A stretch of DNA of 64,000 nucleotides from Alkalicoccus saliphilus (GTDB lineage: Bacteria; Bacillota; Bacilli; Bacillales; Salisediminibacteriaceae), in assembly GCF_003044065.1 (NCBI RefSeq), contig NZ_PZJJ01000017.1, forward strand, positions 1 through 64,000. Direction: 5' to 3'. Position numbers and translations under genes: made by a program. A model generated the notes under the pieces. That model made no database searches, was not told where the DNA came from, and saw nothing but the letters and a program-made list of their open reading frames with translations. Positions 56,106 to 64,000 of the stretch are shown piece after piece (the first letter of the stretch is position 1; every line of letters begins with the position of its first letter).

Positions 56106-56861
56106 ATGTCTTTAGAGGAACTGATCAACACGCATTACGACAAATTGAATGACAACGATATGCATGTGCTGAAATACATTCTGAATAATAAAAACACGTG
56201 CCGGAATATGGGTATTAATGAACTGGCCGAGGCATCGCTTGCTTCCCGTTCCTCGATCCACCGCCTTACGAAAAAGCTCGGATTCAGCGGATACAGCGAA
56301 TTTAAAGTGTTTTTAAAGTGGGAAGAAAATAATGAACAAGACACCGGAGATCACATGCAGGTGCTAAAAAACGACATTCAGGTCACATTAAAAAACATTG
56401 CGGCGCTTAACTTTGACCCGATCTGCGAAAAGCTGTACACGGCCGGTCGTATTTTTATCTACGGAACAGGAACCGCCCAGCTCACCTGTGCACGGGAGGC
56501 GCAGCGGCTGTTTGCCCTGCAGCAGACCTTTGTGACAATTATTTACGACGAGGTGGAGTTTGAGGCGATGCTGAAAGCGATGGCGCCGGATGACGTGGTG
56601 ATTATTATTTCCCTTTCCGGGGACACGCCGAGTCTCATTCCCCAGGTGCAGCAGCTCACAGCCCGTGGCATCACATTTTTATCGATTACAAACTTGAAAA
56701 ACAACACGCTCGCCCAGATGTCCCCTTTCAGCATTTATGCGGCGACAAGCCTTTCCTACTCCAAAAGTGGAGAAGAAATTGTTTCGTTTATTCCTTTTAC
56801 CATCGCAGTGGAAGCACTTTTCCGACGATTTATTTTATACAGGGAAGCAAAAGAGAAATAG
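56106..56861 (+). CDS. RpiR family regulator of the alpha-glucoside PTS operon (GlvR-like)
   Basis: A 251-aa regulator: RpiR helix-turn-helix (about residues 5-75; INELAEASLASRSSIHRLTKKLGFSGY) and a SIS domain (from about 100; IFIYGTGTAQLTCAREAQRL, IIISLSGDTPSLIPQ) that should bind a sugar phosphate. In B. subtilis the analogous MalR/GlvR activates the maltose PTS operon. Start at 56106 behind AGGAGG; the frame opens earlier without a site. Divergent from malP. Confidence 0.88.
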   Translation: MSLEELINTHYDKLNDNDMHVLKYILNNKNTCRNMGINELAEASLASRSSIHRLTKKLGFSGYSEFKVFLKWEENNEQDTGDHMQVLKNDIQVTLKNIAALNFDPICEKLYTAGRIFIYGTGTAQLTCAREAQRLFALQQTFVTIIYDEVEFEAMLKAMAPDDVVIIISLSGDTPSLIPQVQQLTARGITFLSITNLKNNTLAQMSPFSIYAATSLSYSKSGEEIVSFIPFTIAVEALFRRFILYREAKEK

Positions 56862-56871
56862 GGGAAACATA

Positions 56872-56910
56872 AATAAGGCTCAGAACCGATGGCGGTTCTG
56901 AGCCTTATTT
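56872..56910. terminator. Terminator after the RpiR regulator gene
   Basis: A 16-bp near-perfect stem AATAAGGCTCAGAACC/GGTTCTGAGCCTTATT with a 6-nt loop and T-rich end. Confidence 0.9.
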
Positions 56911-57034
56911 GTGTCAGCGATTTGTTGAATAATGGAGCATAACTACTGGGGGATTTTCCTGTAACAAGCCGCCCATCCGCTGAAAATAGTGTTTTTTGTT
57001 GTGCTGCAGGATAGGAAAGTGGATCGTGATGGGC

Positions 57035-57201
57035 AATTCTACCAAACTCTCGTGGAATTCTCCCATGCTACCCTCGGAATACTTTCATCCTCTCCAGTAT
57101 TTCTGCCAACTTTCTAGTTAATTATTCCAATTTAGGATAATAATACCAACTGAGTTAATTTTTCTACCAGCTTCGTTCGCAATTCTACCAGCTTCCAAGG
57201 T
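57035..57201. repeat. Phased degenerate tandem array 2 (about 21-bp period)
   Basis: Eight imperfect units with a conserved half close to AATTCTACCA followed by a variable half of about 11 nt. Unit starts by alignment: 57035, 57056, 57078, 57099, 57120, 57139, 57160 and 57181; spacings 21, 22, 21, 21, 19, 21, 21. The unit differs in sequence from array 1 but shares the period and unit number. It fills the gap between the regulator terminator and the end of murF. Confidence 0.75.
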
Positions 57202-57238
57202 CTCCCCGCCCGTGTAGAAATAGGAGGAAGAGATGTTT

Positions 57239-58600
57239 TTATTGAATAACTGCCTCTACAACTTCCTCAAGCTTCACCGCGCGGGACCCTTTGACAAGGA
57301 TGATATCTCCGTCGGCCGTCTTTTCCTGAAGTGCACGGATCAGCTCCTGCTTGTCTTCGTAAGCTGCTACCCGGTCTTCCGGAAAATGCACGGCAGCTCC
57401 GTCGGCAATTTTTCTGCCGAGCCGTCCGAACGTAAAGACGCAGTCGATTTTTCCAGGATCAATGCTCTCCCCTGTTTCAAAGTGGAACGTATTTTCATTT
57501 TCCCCGAGCTCCAGCATATCTGCCAATACAACGATCTTTTTGCGGTACCCTTCCAGATCCTGCAGCAGGCGCACCGCTGCTTTCATGGACGTCGGGCTTG
57601 CATTGTAGGCATCGTTAATGACTGTAACGCCATTCGTCCCTTCCACAAGTTCGGTACGCATCCCTGTTACTGTTAACAGCTTGAGGCCTTTTTTAATGGA
57701 TTCAGCCGGCACATCGAACTGCCGGGCAGCCGCCATAGCCGCGAGTGCATTATGAATGTTGTGGCTTCCGAGCACCGGAATAAAAAACCTTTCGTCCGGT
57801 TCCTGATTTACCGTAAAATGCGTGCCGTCCTTCTGCTGCTCCGATGCAAGCGGATGGTAATCGTTTGTGTCCGCCTGACCGAACGTTACTACATGAAAGC
57901 CGCTGCGGGCTGTTTTTTCGGTAAGCAGCGGCTCCTCTCCGGGGATAATGAGCGTGCCGTTCTTTTTCAGGCCGGCGGTAATTTCAAACTTTGCTTCCGA
58001 AATACCTTCACGGGAGCCGAGATCCTGCAGATGGGACTCACCGATATTTGTAATAATCGCTGCCTCTGGTTCCGCAATTCGGGAAAGCAGCTCAATTTCT
58101 CCTCTCCCGCTCATGCCCATTTCCAGTACCGCTATTTCGGTATCTTCTTCCAGTGCCAGTACGGTCAGCGGCAGACCGATATGGTTGTTGTAGTTACCGA
58201 TCGTTTTCTGCACTTTGTATGTCGTACCGAGCACAGAAGCGACCATATCCTTCGTTGTCGTTTTCCCGTTACTTCCAGTGATACCGATCACTTTCGCAGG
58301 GATTGATGCTAAATAGTTTTTGGCAAGGTCCTGAAGGGCGTGAAGTGTATCGTCGACGTAGACAACCGGAAGATTTTCCGGCGGAGGTGTTTCTTTCTTT
58401 CCCCACAGCGCGGCTGCCGCCCCATTTTCCAGAGCTTTTTCCGCAAAGTGGTGACCGTTGAAGTTTTCTCCGGAAATCGGTACAAACAGACTGCCTTTTT
58501 GAATAGTACGCGTATCGGTGGAAACACCACGGATTTCAGCAGAGCCGGAAGCCTCGCCGCCGGTCCACGATGCGATTTTTTCCAATGTTGTTCGGATCAT
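57239..58600 (-). CDS. murF: UDP-MurNAc-tripeptide--D-alanyl-D-alanine ligase
   Basis: A 453-aa cytoplasmic Mur ligase that adds D-Ala-D-Ala to the peptidoglycan precursor. N-terminal domain with STDTRTIQKGSLFVPISGENFNGHHF, central ATPase with P-loop GITGSNGKTTTKDM and NYNNHIGLPLTVL, C-terminal domain with VINDAYNASPTSMKAA. The start is MIRTTLEK at 58600 behind AAGGAG; the open frame extends 23 codons upstream without support. It follows ddl on the same strand, so D-Ala-D-Ala is made and used by neighbouring genes. Confidence 0.97.
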   Translation of the reverse strand: MIRTTLEKIASWTGGEASGSAEIRGVSTDTRTIQKGSLFVPISGENFNGHHFAEKALENGAAAALWGKKETPPPENLPVVYVDDTLHALQDLAKNYLASIPAKVIGITGSNGKTTTKDMVASVLGTTYKVQKTIGNYNNHIGLPLTVLALEEDTEIAVLEMGMSGRGEIELLSRIAEPEAAIITNIGESHLQDLGSREGISEAKFEITAGLKKNGTLIIPGEEPLLTEKTARSGFHVVTFGQADTNDYHPLASEQQKDGTHFTVNQEPDERFFIPVLGSHNIHNALAAMAAARQFDVPAESIKKGLKLLTVTGMRTELVEGTNGVTVINDAYNASPTSMKAAVRLLQDLEGYRKKIVVLADMLELGENENTFHFETGESIDPGKIDCVFTFGRLGRKIADGAAVHFPEDRVAAYEDKQELIRALQEKTADGDIILVKGSRAVKLEEVVEAVIQ

Positions 58601-58684
58601 TTCATTCTCTCCTTTGAGGTCTGTATTTCCTGATTGCTGCAAAAGAAGGCTGGCCCGCTGTGGAGCCAACCTGTAGAGAGCTTT

Positions 58685-59773
58685 TTAAAACGTATGCTTG
58701 ATTTTCTGCTTTTCTTCGAAACGTTCCATGCCGAGCTGGACAAGTTTTTCGATCAGCTCCGGATACTCGAGGCCGGCTTTCTGCCAGAGCATCGGGAACA
58801 TGCTGACCGGAGTGAAACCGGGCATTGTATTGATCTCGTTCATAAGGACTTTCCCGTCTTTTGTCAGGAAGAAATCCGCCCGCACAAGCCCGGTACAGTC
58901 AATTGCCTTGAACGACTCCACCGCTACCTGCTGAATGCGGCTGTATTCGTCTTCGGTAATATCCGCCGGAATAATCAGGCCGGTGCTGCCGTCTTCGTAT
59001 TTCGCCTTATAATCATAAAAACCTGTTTCCGGTACGATTTCACCGACGACAGAACACTTCGGCTCGTCATTACCAAGAACGGCGATTTCCACTTCCCGGC
59101 CGTCAATACCTTCTTCAATGATGACTTTCCGGTCGTATTCAAAGGCGATGCGGAACGCTTCAGCGAGCTCGGTGCGGTCTTCTGCTTTGCTGATACCGAC
59201 ACTTGAGCCGAGGTTCGCCGGTTTGACGAAGCACGGATAGCCGAGCTTTTCTTCTACGTTTTTGTAGGCTGTTTCCGCGTCTCTTTCCCAGTCACGGCGC
59301 AGATACCAGACATATTCCGGCTGTGAGATGCCTGCCTGCTCATAAATGTTTTTCATCATCACTTTGTCCATTCCCGCAGCGGATGCGAGAACTCCGTTAC
59401 CGACGTAAGGAATATTCAGAAGTTCCAGCAGTCCCTGCACCGTCCCGTCTTCTCCGTTTGGTCCGTGAAGCAGCGGGAAGACCACGTCAAACTTGCCGCT
59501 GCCGCTCTGGTTTTCACCGGCAGGAAAAATCTCTGAGTTAAGCGCCGTCGGTGATACCGCGGTGCCATTTTCTTTCAGCCGCAGCTTCTGCACATCTTCC
59601 ACCGGTGCCTGAAGCTCTTCTCCGCGGACCCACTCTCCTTCTTCCGTTATGTATATCGGGTGTACTTCATACTTGGAAAGATCGAGTGCTTTAATGACCG
59701 CTTTTGCTGTCTGCAGTGACACTTGATGTTCGGCTGATTTGCCGCCGTATAATAGTCCGAGCTTTGTCTTCAT
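58685..59773 (-). CDS. ddl: D-alanine--D-alanine ligase
   Basis: A 362-aa ATP-grasp enzyme joining two D-alanines for cell-wall synthesis. Motifs: [18 protein letters not shown] at the start, [35 protein letters not shown] for ATP binding, [25 protein letters not shown] with metal ligands. Start MKTKLGLL at 59773 behind GGAGG. It is transcribed together with murF. Confidence 0.97.
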   Translation of the reverse strand: MKTKLGLLYGGKSAEHQVSLQTAKAVIKALDLSKYEVHPIYITEEGEWVRGEELQAPVEDVQKLRLKENGTAVSPTALNSEIFPAGENQSGSGKFDVVFPLLHGPNGEDGTVQGLLELLNIPYVGNGVLASAAGMDKVMMKNIYEQAGISQPEYVWYLRRDWERDAETAYKNVEEKLGYPCFVKPANLGSSVGISKAEDRTELAEAFRIAFEYDRKVIIEEGIDGREVEIAVLGNDEPKCSVVGEIVPETGFYDYKAKYEDGSTGLIIPADITEDEYSRIQQVAVESFKAIDCTGLVRADFFLTKDGKVLMNEINTMPGFTPVSMFPMLWQKAGLEYPELIEKLVQLGMERFEEKQKIKHTF

Positions 59774-59914
59774 AATTCGCCTCCATGTTTGTTTATCCTT
59801 ACTCATTGTACCATTTTCATCCCTTATAAAAACATAAAAATCACGTCATTTTTTCAATATGTAACAGAGGCCTTTCCACACGATAAAATGACCTCTGCAT
59901 AACCTTCACCGCAT

Positions 59915-60097
59915 TTAAAAAAAGCTGTAATAAATAATACCTGCAGCTGCAAAAAAAGGAATAACAACCAGCAGTGATTTTTTTAAGCCCGTAAGGAAAG
60001 AAGATAATTCATTTCCCTTTTCCGAAACTACCGTTAATTCCAATGCTATATAAACAATGACTGAGATGGCCAGCCCAATACCTATTATCCAATTCAA
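59915..60097 (-). CDS. Small two-helix membrane protein
   Basis: A 60-aa hydrophobic peptide with two membrane helices (about 2-22 and 39-58) separated by a short charged loop (SEKGNELSS). The proposed start is a TTG at 60097, 7 nt behind GGAG; the frame is open 11 codons further. Weak evidence: composition and ribosome binding site only. Function unknown. Confidence 0.48.
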   Translation of the reverse strand: MNWIIGIGLAISVIVYIALELTVVSEKGNELSSFLTGLKKSLLVVIPFFAAAGIIYYSFF

Positions 60098-60158
60098 ATA
60101 ACCACTCCGATACTGCCGGAATTTCAACAAAAAACTTGATTTATCAACTAAAAAACGA

Positions 60159-60202
60159 ATACTGCCAAAGGTTTAATAAGGTGTTTATCCTTTTGGCAGT
60201 AT
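60159..60202. terminator. Hairpin upstream of the two-helix protein
   Basis: Long inverted repeat ATACTGCCAAAGG/CCTTTTGGCAGTAT with an 18-nt AT-rich loop and no strong T run. Role unclear: terminator or repeat. Confidence 0.5.
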
Positions 60203-60460
60203 CCGGATATAGAAGAATGTAAAAAAATCCCCACAGGGAAGGGGGAAATCCGCCGTGGGGGAATGGTTGTTTACTTCCCGCCGGAAGCAGGTTGTAAACT
60301 ACATGTTTTATTTATCAGCTTAATGAGCTTTTGAATAATATTTTAATTGTGTCTGCTACATCAGCTGTAAAATGCTTTTGAGCAGTAATTACGGAAGGTG
60401 ATTACAGAATTTCCACAGAAAACTGCAACTTAAAATGCTGTAGACTGCCTTCTCTCCTTC

Positions 60461-60660
60461 CTACCAGCTTGCTTTTTTCACACCTGGAATCTGGCCTTTG
60501 TGCGCGTAGTCTCTGAAAGCAATACGGGACATCCGGAATTTTCTTATGTAGCCGCGGGGGGCTCCCGGTAACTTCACAGCGCCCCCGTCAAACGTGTGGG
60601 CGAAGAGTCGCGCGGGAGCTTGCGGAGTGCTTCATAATCTTCTTTTGTAAACTCCTTCAA
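60461..60660 (-). pseudogene. rpsN: Truncated, frameshifted ribosomal protein S14 gene (rpsN2-type)
   Basis: The minus strand encodes [20 protein letters not shown] then TRLTG, a stop, and in another frame [20 protein letters not shown] and [13 protein letters not shown] with TAG. This is the C-terminal two thirds of the 89-aa, zinc-independent S14. The frames differ by two extra bases, both apparently in G/C runs near NRCELTG-equivalent sequence, and the first 30 or so codons are missing. It should not make a functional protein. The flanking 60203-60460 and 60661-60884 hold nothing else I can support. Confidence 0.83.
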
Positions 60661-60884
60661 TCATATTTCATGGAGGATTATGTATTTCGATTGAATATTT
60701 TTATATGCTTGAAGACTTAGAAGCAGGAAGCTGACGAGAACTTCTCCAGAACAACGAACAATATTTTTTCATCACTTAAAAATGTAGGCTGGCTTACTGA
60801 CTTTCTAACTGCGTGCATATACACTTAGCTGAACTCCACTTTACCAATAAACCAGCTGACAGGCTGTAAAAAGGAAGGAAGATC

Positions 60885-61541
60885 ATGATGACGGGACGTT
60901 CCTGGGTCAAGATTATACTTGTATTACTTATATTCAGTGCCCTCGCTTATACGACTCATTTTCATTTCGAAATTCGGCCGCAGCTCATCCGGGACTATAT
61001 TCTTTCCTTTGGGTTATGGGGACCGGTCGCGTTTTTCTTCCTTTATACTATCGGCCCTTTCATATTTCTGCCCACGTCGGTGTTGTCTCTCGGGGCCGGG
61101 TTGGCATTTGGTGTCTGGCCGGGTGCTCTATATATCGTTTTTGGAGCCACCGGTGCTGCATCTACCGGATATATCATGGCTCGTTACTTTGGAAGTTCTG
61201 TAGTGAAAATAGAGCAGTTTGCCTGGTCGGAAAAGATATTCAACCAAATGGATAAGCGGGGCTTTTTGTATGTGTTTGTTCTCCGTCTCATCCCTATTGT
61301 CAGTTTCGATCTGCTCAGTTTTCTTTCCGGATTCGCCAAAGTCAAATTTAAGTATTACCTTCTCGCGACCGTACTGGGAATGCTTCCCGGCGTTTTCGCC
61401 TACAGTTTCTTAGGCGCAAGCATCGCTTCCGGGGATTTAATAATGATAGGCACAGCCGGAGGGGTATTTTTACTGCTGCTGGGTATTACCTATTATTTCC
61501 GAAGCCATGTCAAACGCTGGCTGGGACTGGCAGAGGAATAA
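60885..61541 (+). CDS. TVP38/TMEM64 (SNARE-associated, DedA-like) membrane protein
   Basis: A 218-aa membrane protein with about five helices. The core motif FIFLPTSVLSLGAGLAFGVW, followed by GATGAASTGYIMARYFG and FVLRLIPIVSFDLLSFLSG, is diagnostic for this family, related to the DedA proteins and proposed to move lipids or act as proton-coupled carriers. No function is known for the Bacillus members. AAGGAAGG precedes two adjacent ATG codons. Confidence 0.87.
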   Translation: MMTGRSWVKIILVLLIFSALAYTTHFHFEIRPQLIRDYILSFGLWGPVAFFFLYTIGPFIFLPTSVLSLGAGLAFGVWPGALYIVFGATGAASTGYIMARYFGSSVVKIEQFAWSEKIFNQMDKRGFLYVFVLRLIPIVSFDLLSFLSGFAKVKFKYYLLATVLGMLPGVFAYSFLGASIASGDLIMIGTAGGVFLLLLGITYYFRSHVKRWLGLAEE

Positions 61542-61617
61542 TGTAAGAGAGCTTACAGAAAAATATTTTTTTCTTCTTTATATTAGAAGTACAAATAATT
61601 AAAGGAGGGTGATGAAA

Positions 61618-62064
61618 GTGAAGTTTCCAGATAGCAGGATGGTTTCCTATGGGATTTTAGGCGGAGTGATCGGCGGCATACTTTTTGGTATTTTGATGCA
61701 GATGCAGGGAATGATTGGAATGATCGCCGCGATGATTGGCAGCGAAAGTACTGTGGTCGGATGGATCATTCATATGATGATCAGTATCATCTTCGGTATT
61801 TCTTTTGTAGCCGTCACCTCTTTTATCCACAATCTCTGGGCCGCTGCTGTCGTATTCGGAATCGCTATTTGGGTTGTCGGACCGCTGGTGATCATGCCGT
61901 TGATGCTGGGAATGGGTACCATGGTAGCTCAGGCATTCGCCCCTGAACAAATGATGAGCCTTGCCACTCACTTATTCTTCGCTTTCGTCGTAGCTGTAAC
62001 TGTTAATCTGCTGAAAAGAAATGAGAAAGCAGATGAAAAAGAGTTCACCTTAAAAACGAGTTAG
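61618..62064 (+). CDS. Methionine-rich membrane protein of unknown function
   Basis: About 148 aa with four membrane helices and an unusual number of Met residues in and around them (ILMQMQGMIGMIAAMIG, MPLMLGMGTMVAQ). Short charged tail at the C-terminus. Methionine clusters can bind soft metals such as copper, but nothing nearby supports that. The GTG at 61618 is 9 nt behind AAAGGAGGG; ATG at 61612 is too close. No family recognised. Confidence 0.7.
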   Translation: MKFPDSRMVSYGILGGVIGGILFGILMQMQGMIGMIAAMIGSESTVVGWIIHMMISIIFGISFVAVTSFIHNLWAAAVVFGIAIWVVGPLVIMPLMLGMGTMVAQAFAPEQMMSLATHLFFAFVVAVTVNLLKRNEKADEKEFTLKTS

Positions 62065-62099
62065 ACTATTATTCCACAAACGAGGGGAAGCATAAAATG

Positions 62100-62136
62100 A
62101 AACGGAGCAGGAATACCTTTCTGTTCCGTTTTTCTT
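62100..62136 (+). terminator. Terminator of the membrane-protein gene
   Basis: AACGGAGCAG pairs with CTGTTCCGTT around a 9-nt loop, followed by TTTCTTTTT. The rest of 62065-62514 has no gene; 62400-62490 is a GC-rich patch similar in style to other intergenic patches here. Confidence 0.75.
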
Positions 62137-62514
62137 TTTGAATTTTTTTACTTTTAAACGTAAATATTAAGAGTGACTGCTTTTTTCCATTTGCCGGGGA
62201 GAAAGTCATCAACTCAGGCTTCCCGGTTTCCAGGTAATTTTCCTGCTTTCTTATTCCTAAGGAGTCATGAAAATCACCTTCACAAAGCTGTCTCTTAAAG
62301 ATTATGGAAACAATATGAACCGAGACAACAGTTTAAAAAGCCCTCTCAGTTATAATCTGAAGGGATCCAGGTGTTGATAAAATTGTCACTCCAGTCTTGT
62401 GTAAGCTCCTTTACTTGCCGCGGGGATCAAAACGTAACGGGAAAGCCCCCCCACAGCTCACTGCAGCGAAGTTTTCCCAACAAGGTTGACGATTAACAGG
62501 GCTTCTTATACCAA

Positions 62515-62754
62515 TTATTCACTACGGCAGGAACTTGCCTTCGAAGAAAAACTCAAAATCTCCAGGCCTTTGTATATCCCTTGATCACTTCTTAAAACCG
62601 GGACATATACTTCGCCGGTGAGCTTTTTTAATTCCTGCTGGACCTCCGGGGTGTGCAGGACGTTGATCTCTTGATAAGGAACCCCCTGCTGCTTTAAATG
62701 CTGTCTGGCTTCAGCACAAACGGAACAACCATCCATTGTATATAAAGTCATCAT
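62515..62754 (-). CDS. Glutaredoxin family protein
   Basis: A 79-aa thioredoxin-fold protein with the redox pair in DGCSVCAEARQHL near the N-terminus and the cis-proline motif YVPVLRS. It resembles NrdH and YruB-like mini-glutaredoxins that reduce disulfides or pass electrons to ribonucleotide reductase. The substrate is unknown. AAGGAG lies 7 nt before the ATG at 62754. Divergent from the Crp/Fnr regulator gene. Confidence 0.85.
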   Translation of the reverse strand: MMTLYTMDGCSVCAEARQHLKQQGVPYQEINVLHTPEVQQELKKLTGEVYVPVLRSDQGIYKGLEILSFSSKASSCRSE

Positions 62755-62805
62755 ATGCCTGCTCCTTTATGTTATTATTATCTTTAATAAACGGGGGGTG
62801 ATGTA

Positions 62806-63486
62806 ATGGACAAATTGACGATGCTGTCTCAAATCAGTCTGTTCGATGAACTTTCGAAAGAAGAACTTATGACGATTGACAGGATGAGCGAAATGAAGCC
62901 CGTGAAAAAAGGCACCGTGGTCGTGTCCCCGGATTATCCAATTGAAGCGCTTTTTCTGCTCAAAAAGGGACAGGTCCGTCTGTACCGGATGAATGAAGAA
63001 GGAAAGCAGTTCACACTGGACATTCTGGTCGATGGAAATATTTTCGGCGAAACGTCCTCCGTCACCTTAACAGATGATCAAATCTATGCAGAGGCAATGA
63101 CGGACACGTACTTATGTCTTCTCAGCCATAAAGATTTTGAAAACTTTATCGAAGCCAACCCAAAAATCGCATTGAAATTAATCGATATTCTTTCTTCCCG
63201 ATTAAAAGATTTTTACAGTATCAGTGAAAAGATTGCTTTAAGCGATGTAAAGCACCGCCTCTTATATTTATTGCTGATGCTGAGTGAAAAAACCGGCCGG
63301 AGAAAAAACAACTGGCAGTCGATTGAGATGAAACTCACCCATCAGGATCTCGCCCATATGGTCGGCGCCAGCCGCGAAACGACGAGTGCCGTTTTAAGCC
63401 AGCTGAAAAAAGAGGGATTTCTGAAAAAGGTTCTCTATTTCTCCATCGATGCGGATAAGACAAAAGAGTATCTCCGGATTTCCTGA
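62806..63486 (+). CDS. Crp/Fnr family transcriptional regulator
   Basis: A 226-aa regulator: N-terminal cyclic-nucleotide-binding-type beta barrel (about 15-120; LFLLKKGQVRLYRMNEEGKQ, DGNIFGETS), a dimer helix, and a C-terminal winged helix (THQDLAHMVGASRETTSAVL at about 183-202). The sole N-terminal-half cysteine lies in the barrel and there is no FNR-type Cys cluster, so it does not look like an iron-sulfur oxygen sensor; its ligand is unknown. Its neighbours, a glutaredoxin gene and a flavin disulfide reductase gene, hint at redox control. Confidence 0.88.
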   Translation: MDKLTMLSQISLFDELSKEELMTIDRMSEMKPVKKGTVVVSPDYPIEALFLLKKGQVRLYRMNEEGKQFTLDILVDGNIFGETSSVTLTDDQIYAEAMTDTYLCLLSHKDFENFIEANPKIALKLIDILSSRLKDFYSISEKIALSDVKHRLLYLLLMLSEKTGRRKNNWQSIEMKLTHQDLAHMVGASRETTSAVLSQLKKEGFLKKVLYFSIDADKTKEYLRIS

Positions 63487-63487
63487 T

Positions 63488-64000
63488 TCAGGGAAGCCAC
63501 CTGATTACTTTGGCTGTTACTTTAGGAACAACGCCAGAAAACAATTTATTCCTCCAGTACGCGTTGCTTACCCGCTCGATGGCAGCGGCGTGGTTAGGGT
63601 ACGGATACAGCATCTGCGAAAGATCCCCGATCTTCATGTTCTTTTCAGCAGCGAGAACCATCACCTGCATCCAGTCTCCTGCTCCCTTCCCAATGGCATG
63701 CGCCCCCAGGATTTCGCCTTTTTTATTTGTTACCACTTTAATCAAACCTTCCTCTGCCTCGTCCGCCGTAAACCGGTCAACCTCATCTAAAGGAGCGGTA
63801 TAAACGAAAACATCCCCGGTTTTCGCAGCTTCCTGCTGCGTCGGGCCAAAATGAAAAATTTCCGGGGTGATGTACGTATTCCATGGGACATAGTCATAGG
63901 AAATTTTTCTTTTTAAATGAAAAAGAGCATTTTGAACGACTAATTTCCCTTCCATTCCGGCAACATGTGTAAATGGATAGGACCCGTTCACGTCTCCGAC
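63488..64000 (-). CDS. Pyridine nucleotide-disulfide oxidoreductase, C-terminal part (runs off window)
   Basis: About 171 codons of a flavoprotein that continues beyond position 64000. The segment GDVNGSYPFTHVAGMEG is the FAD-binding end, and the C-terminal dimerisation domain includes GAHAIGKGAGDWMQVMVLA and YPYPNHAAAIERV, with a His/Pro pair near the expected active-site position. The family covers dihydrolipoamide dehydrogenase, glutathione and mercuric reductases; the missing N-terminus with the Cys pair is needed to choose. It ends 1 nt from the convergent regulator gene. Confidence 0.87.
   Translation of the reverse strand, partial: VGDVNGSYPFTHVAGMEGKLVVQNALFHLKRKISYDYVPWNTYITPEIFHFGPTQQEAAKTGDVFVYTAPLDEVDRFTADEAEEGLIKVVTNKKGEILGAHAIGKGAGDWMQVMVLAAEKNMKIGDLSQMLYPYPNHAAAIERVSNAYWRNKLFSGVVPKVTAKVIRWLP

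Overview
The window looks like chromosome of a low-to-moderate-GC, probably halotolerant or alkaliphilic member of the Bacillaceae (Bacillota). Support: strong GGAGG-type ribosome binding sites with many GTG/TTG starts, Bacillus-type gene sets (lutABC, gbsR, murQ/murR, malP/glvA, ureABCEFGD, pycA), very acidic secreted proteins, and LPxTA-type sorting signals. The species assignment is inference; no rRNA, tRNA, CRISPR array, intact IS element or prophage was found.

Layout. 0.6-4.4 kb: CaiB-type CoA-transferase plus CitE-like CoA-ester lyase, then a HAD phosphatase overlapping a glycerol-1-phosphate dehydrogenase-like gene. 4.6-6.1 kb: gbsR and an orphan glycine betaine-type binding lipoprotein. 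6.9-9.7 kb: DinB-like protein, EamA transporter, a 370-bp element with inverted ends, and a 3-methyladenine glycosylase. 9.9-12.5 kb: two tandem cell-wall-anchored paralogues plus the remnant tail of a third. 12.5-15.7 kb: MscS channel and two unknown proteins. 16-21.5 kb: L-lactate permease, lutABC and a FadR-type regulator. 21.6-25.1 kb: pyruvate carboxylase. 26-34 kb: N-acetylmuramic acid recycling (namZ, murK-like kinase, murQ, sugar ABC transporter, murR). 34.1-35.3 kb: a cupin and a small membrane protein. 36-42.5 kb: alpha-glucosidase, DUF624 protein, sugar ABC transporter and LacI regulator. 43.2-50.2 kb: complete urease cluster and a Dur3-like urea/sodium symporter. 50.5-52.6 kb: histidine-rich zinc-binding lipoprotein, DoxX-like protein and an unknown gene. 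52.9-56.9 kb: alpha-glucoside PTS, 6-phospho-alpha-glucosidase and RpiR regulator. 57.2-59.8 kb: murF and ddl. 60-64 kb: a ribosomal S14 pseudogene, membrane proteins, glutaredoxin, a Crp/Fnr regulator and the end of a flavin disulfide reductase that runs off the window.

How the genes work together: the region is mostly carbon and nitrogen scavenging, each module with its own regulator: lactate, cell-wall amino sugars, two alpha-glucoside routes (ABC plus GH13, PTS plus GH4), and urea uptake plus hydrolysis. Both sugar ABC systems lack an ATPase gene, which suggests a shared MsmX-type ATPase elsewhere.

The least explained features are non-coding. Two intergenic islands (52.7 and 57.0 kb) each hold eight degenerate units spaced about 21 bp apart, two helical turns, with unrelated unit sequences but nearly the same spacing pattern. 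A ~330-370 bp dispersed repeat occurs four times, and at two sites it is bracketed by direct copies of a site-specific hairpin. A 370-bp element with 13-bp inverted ends sits at 8.6 kb.
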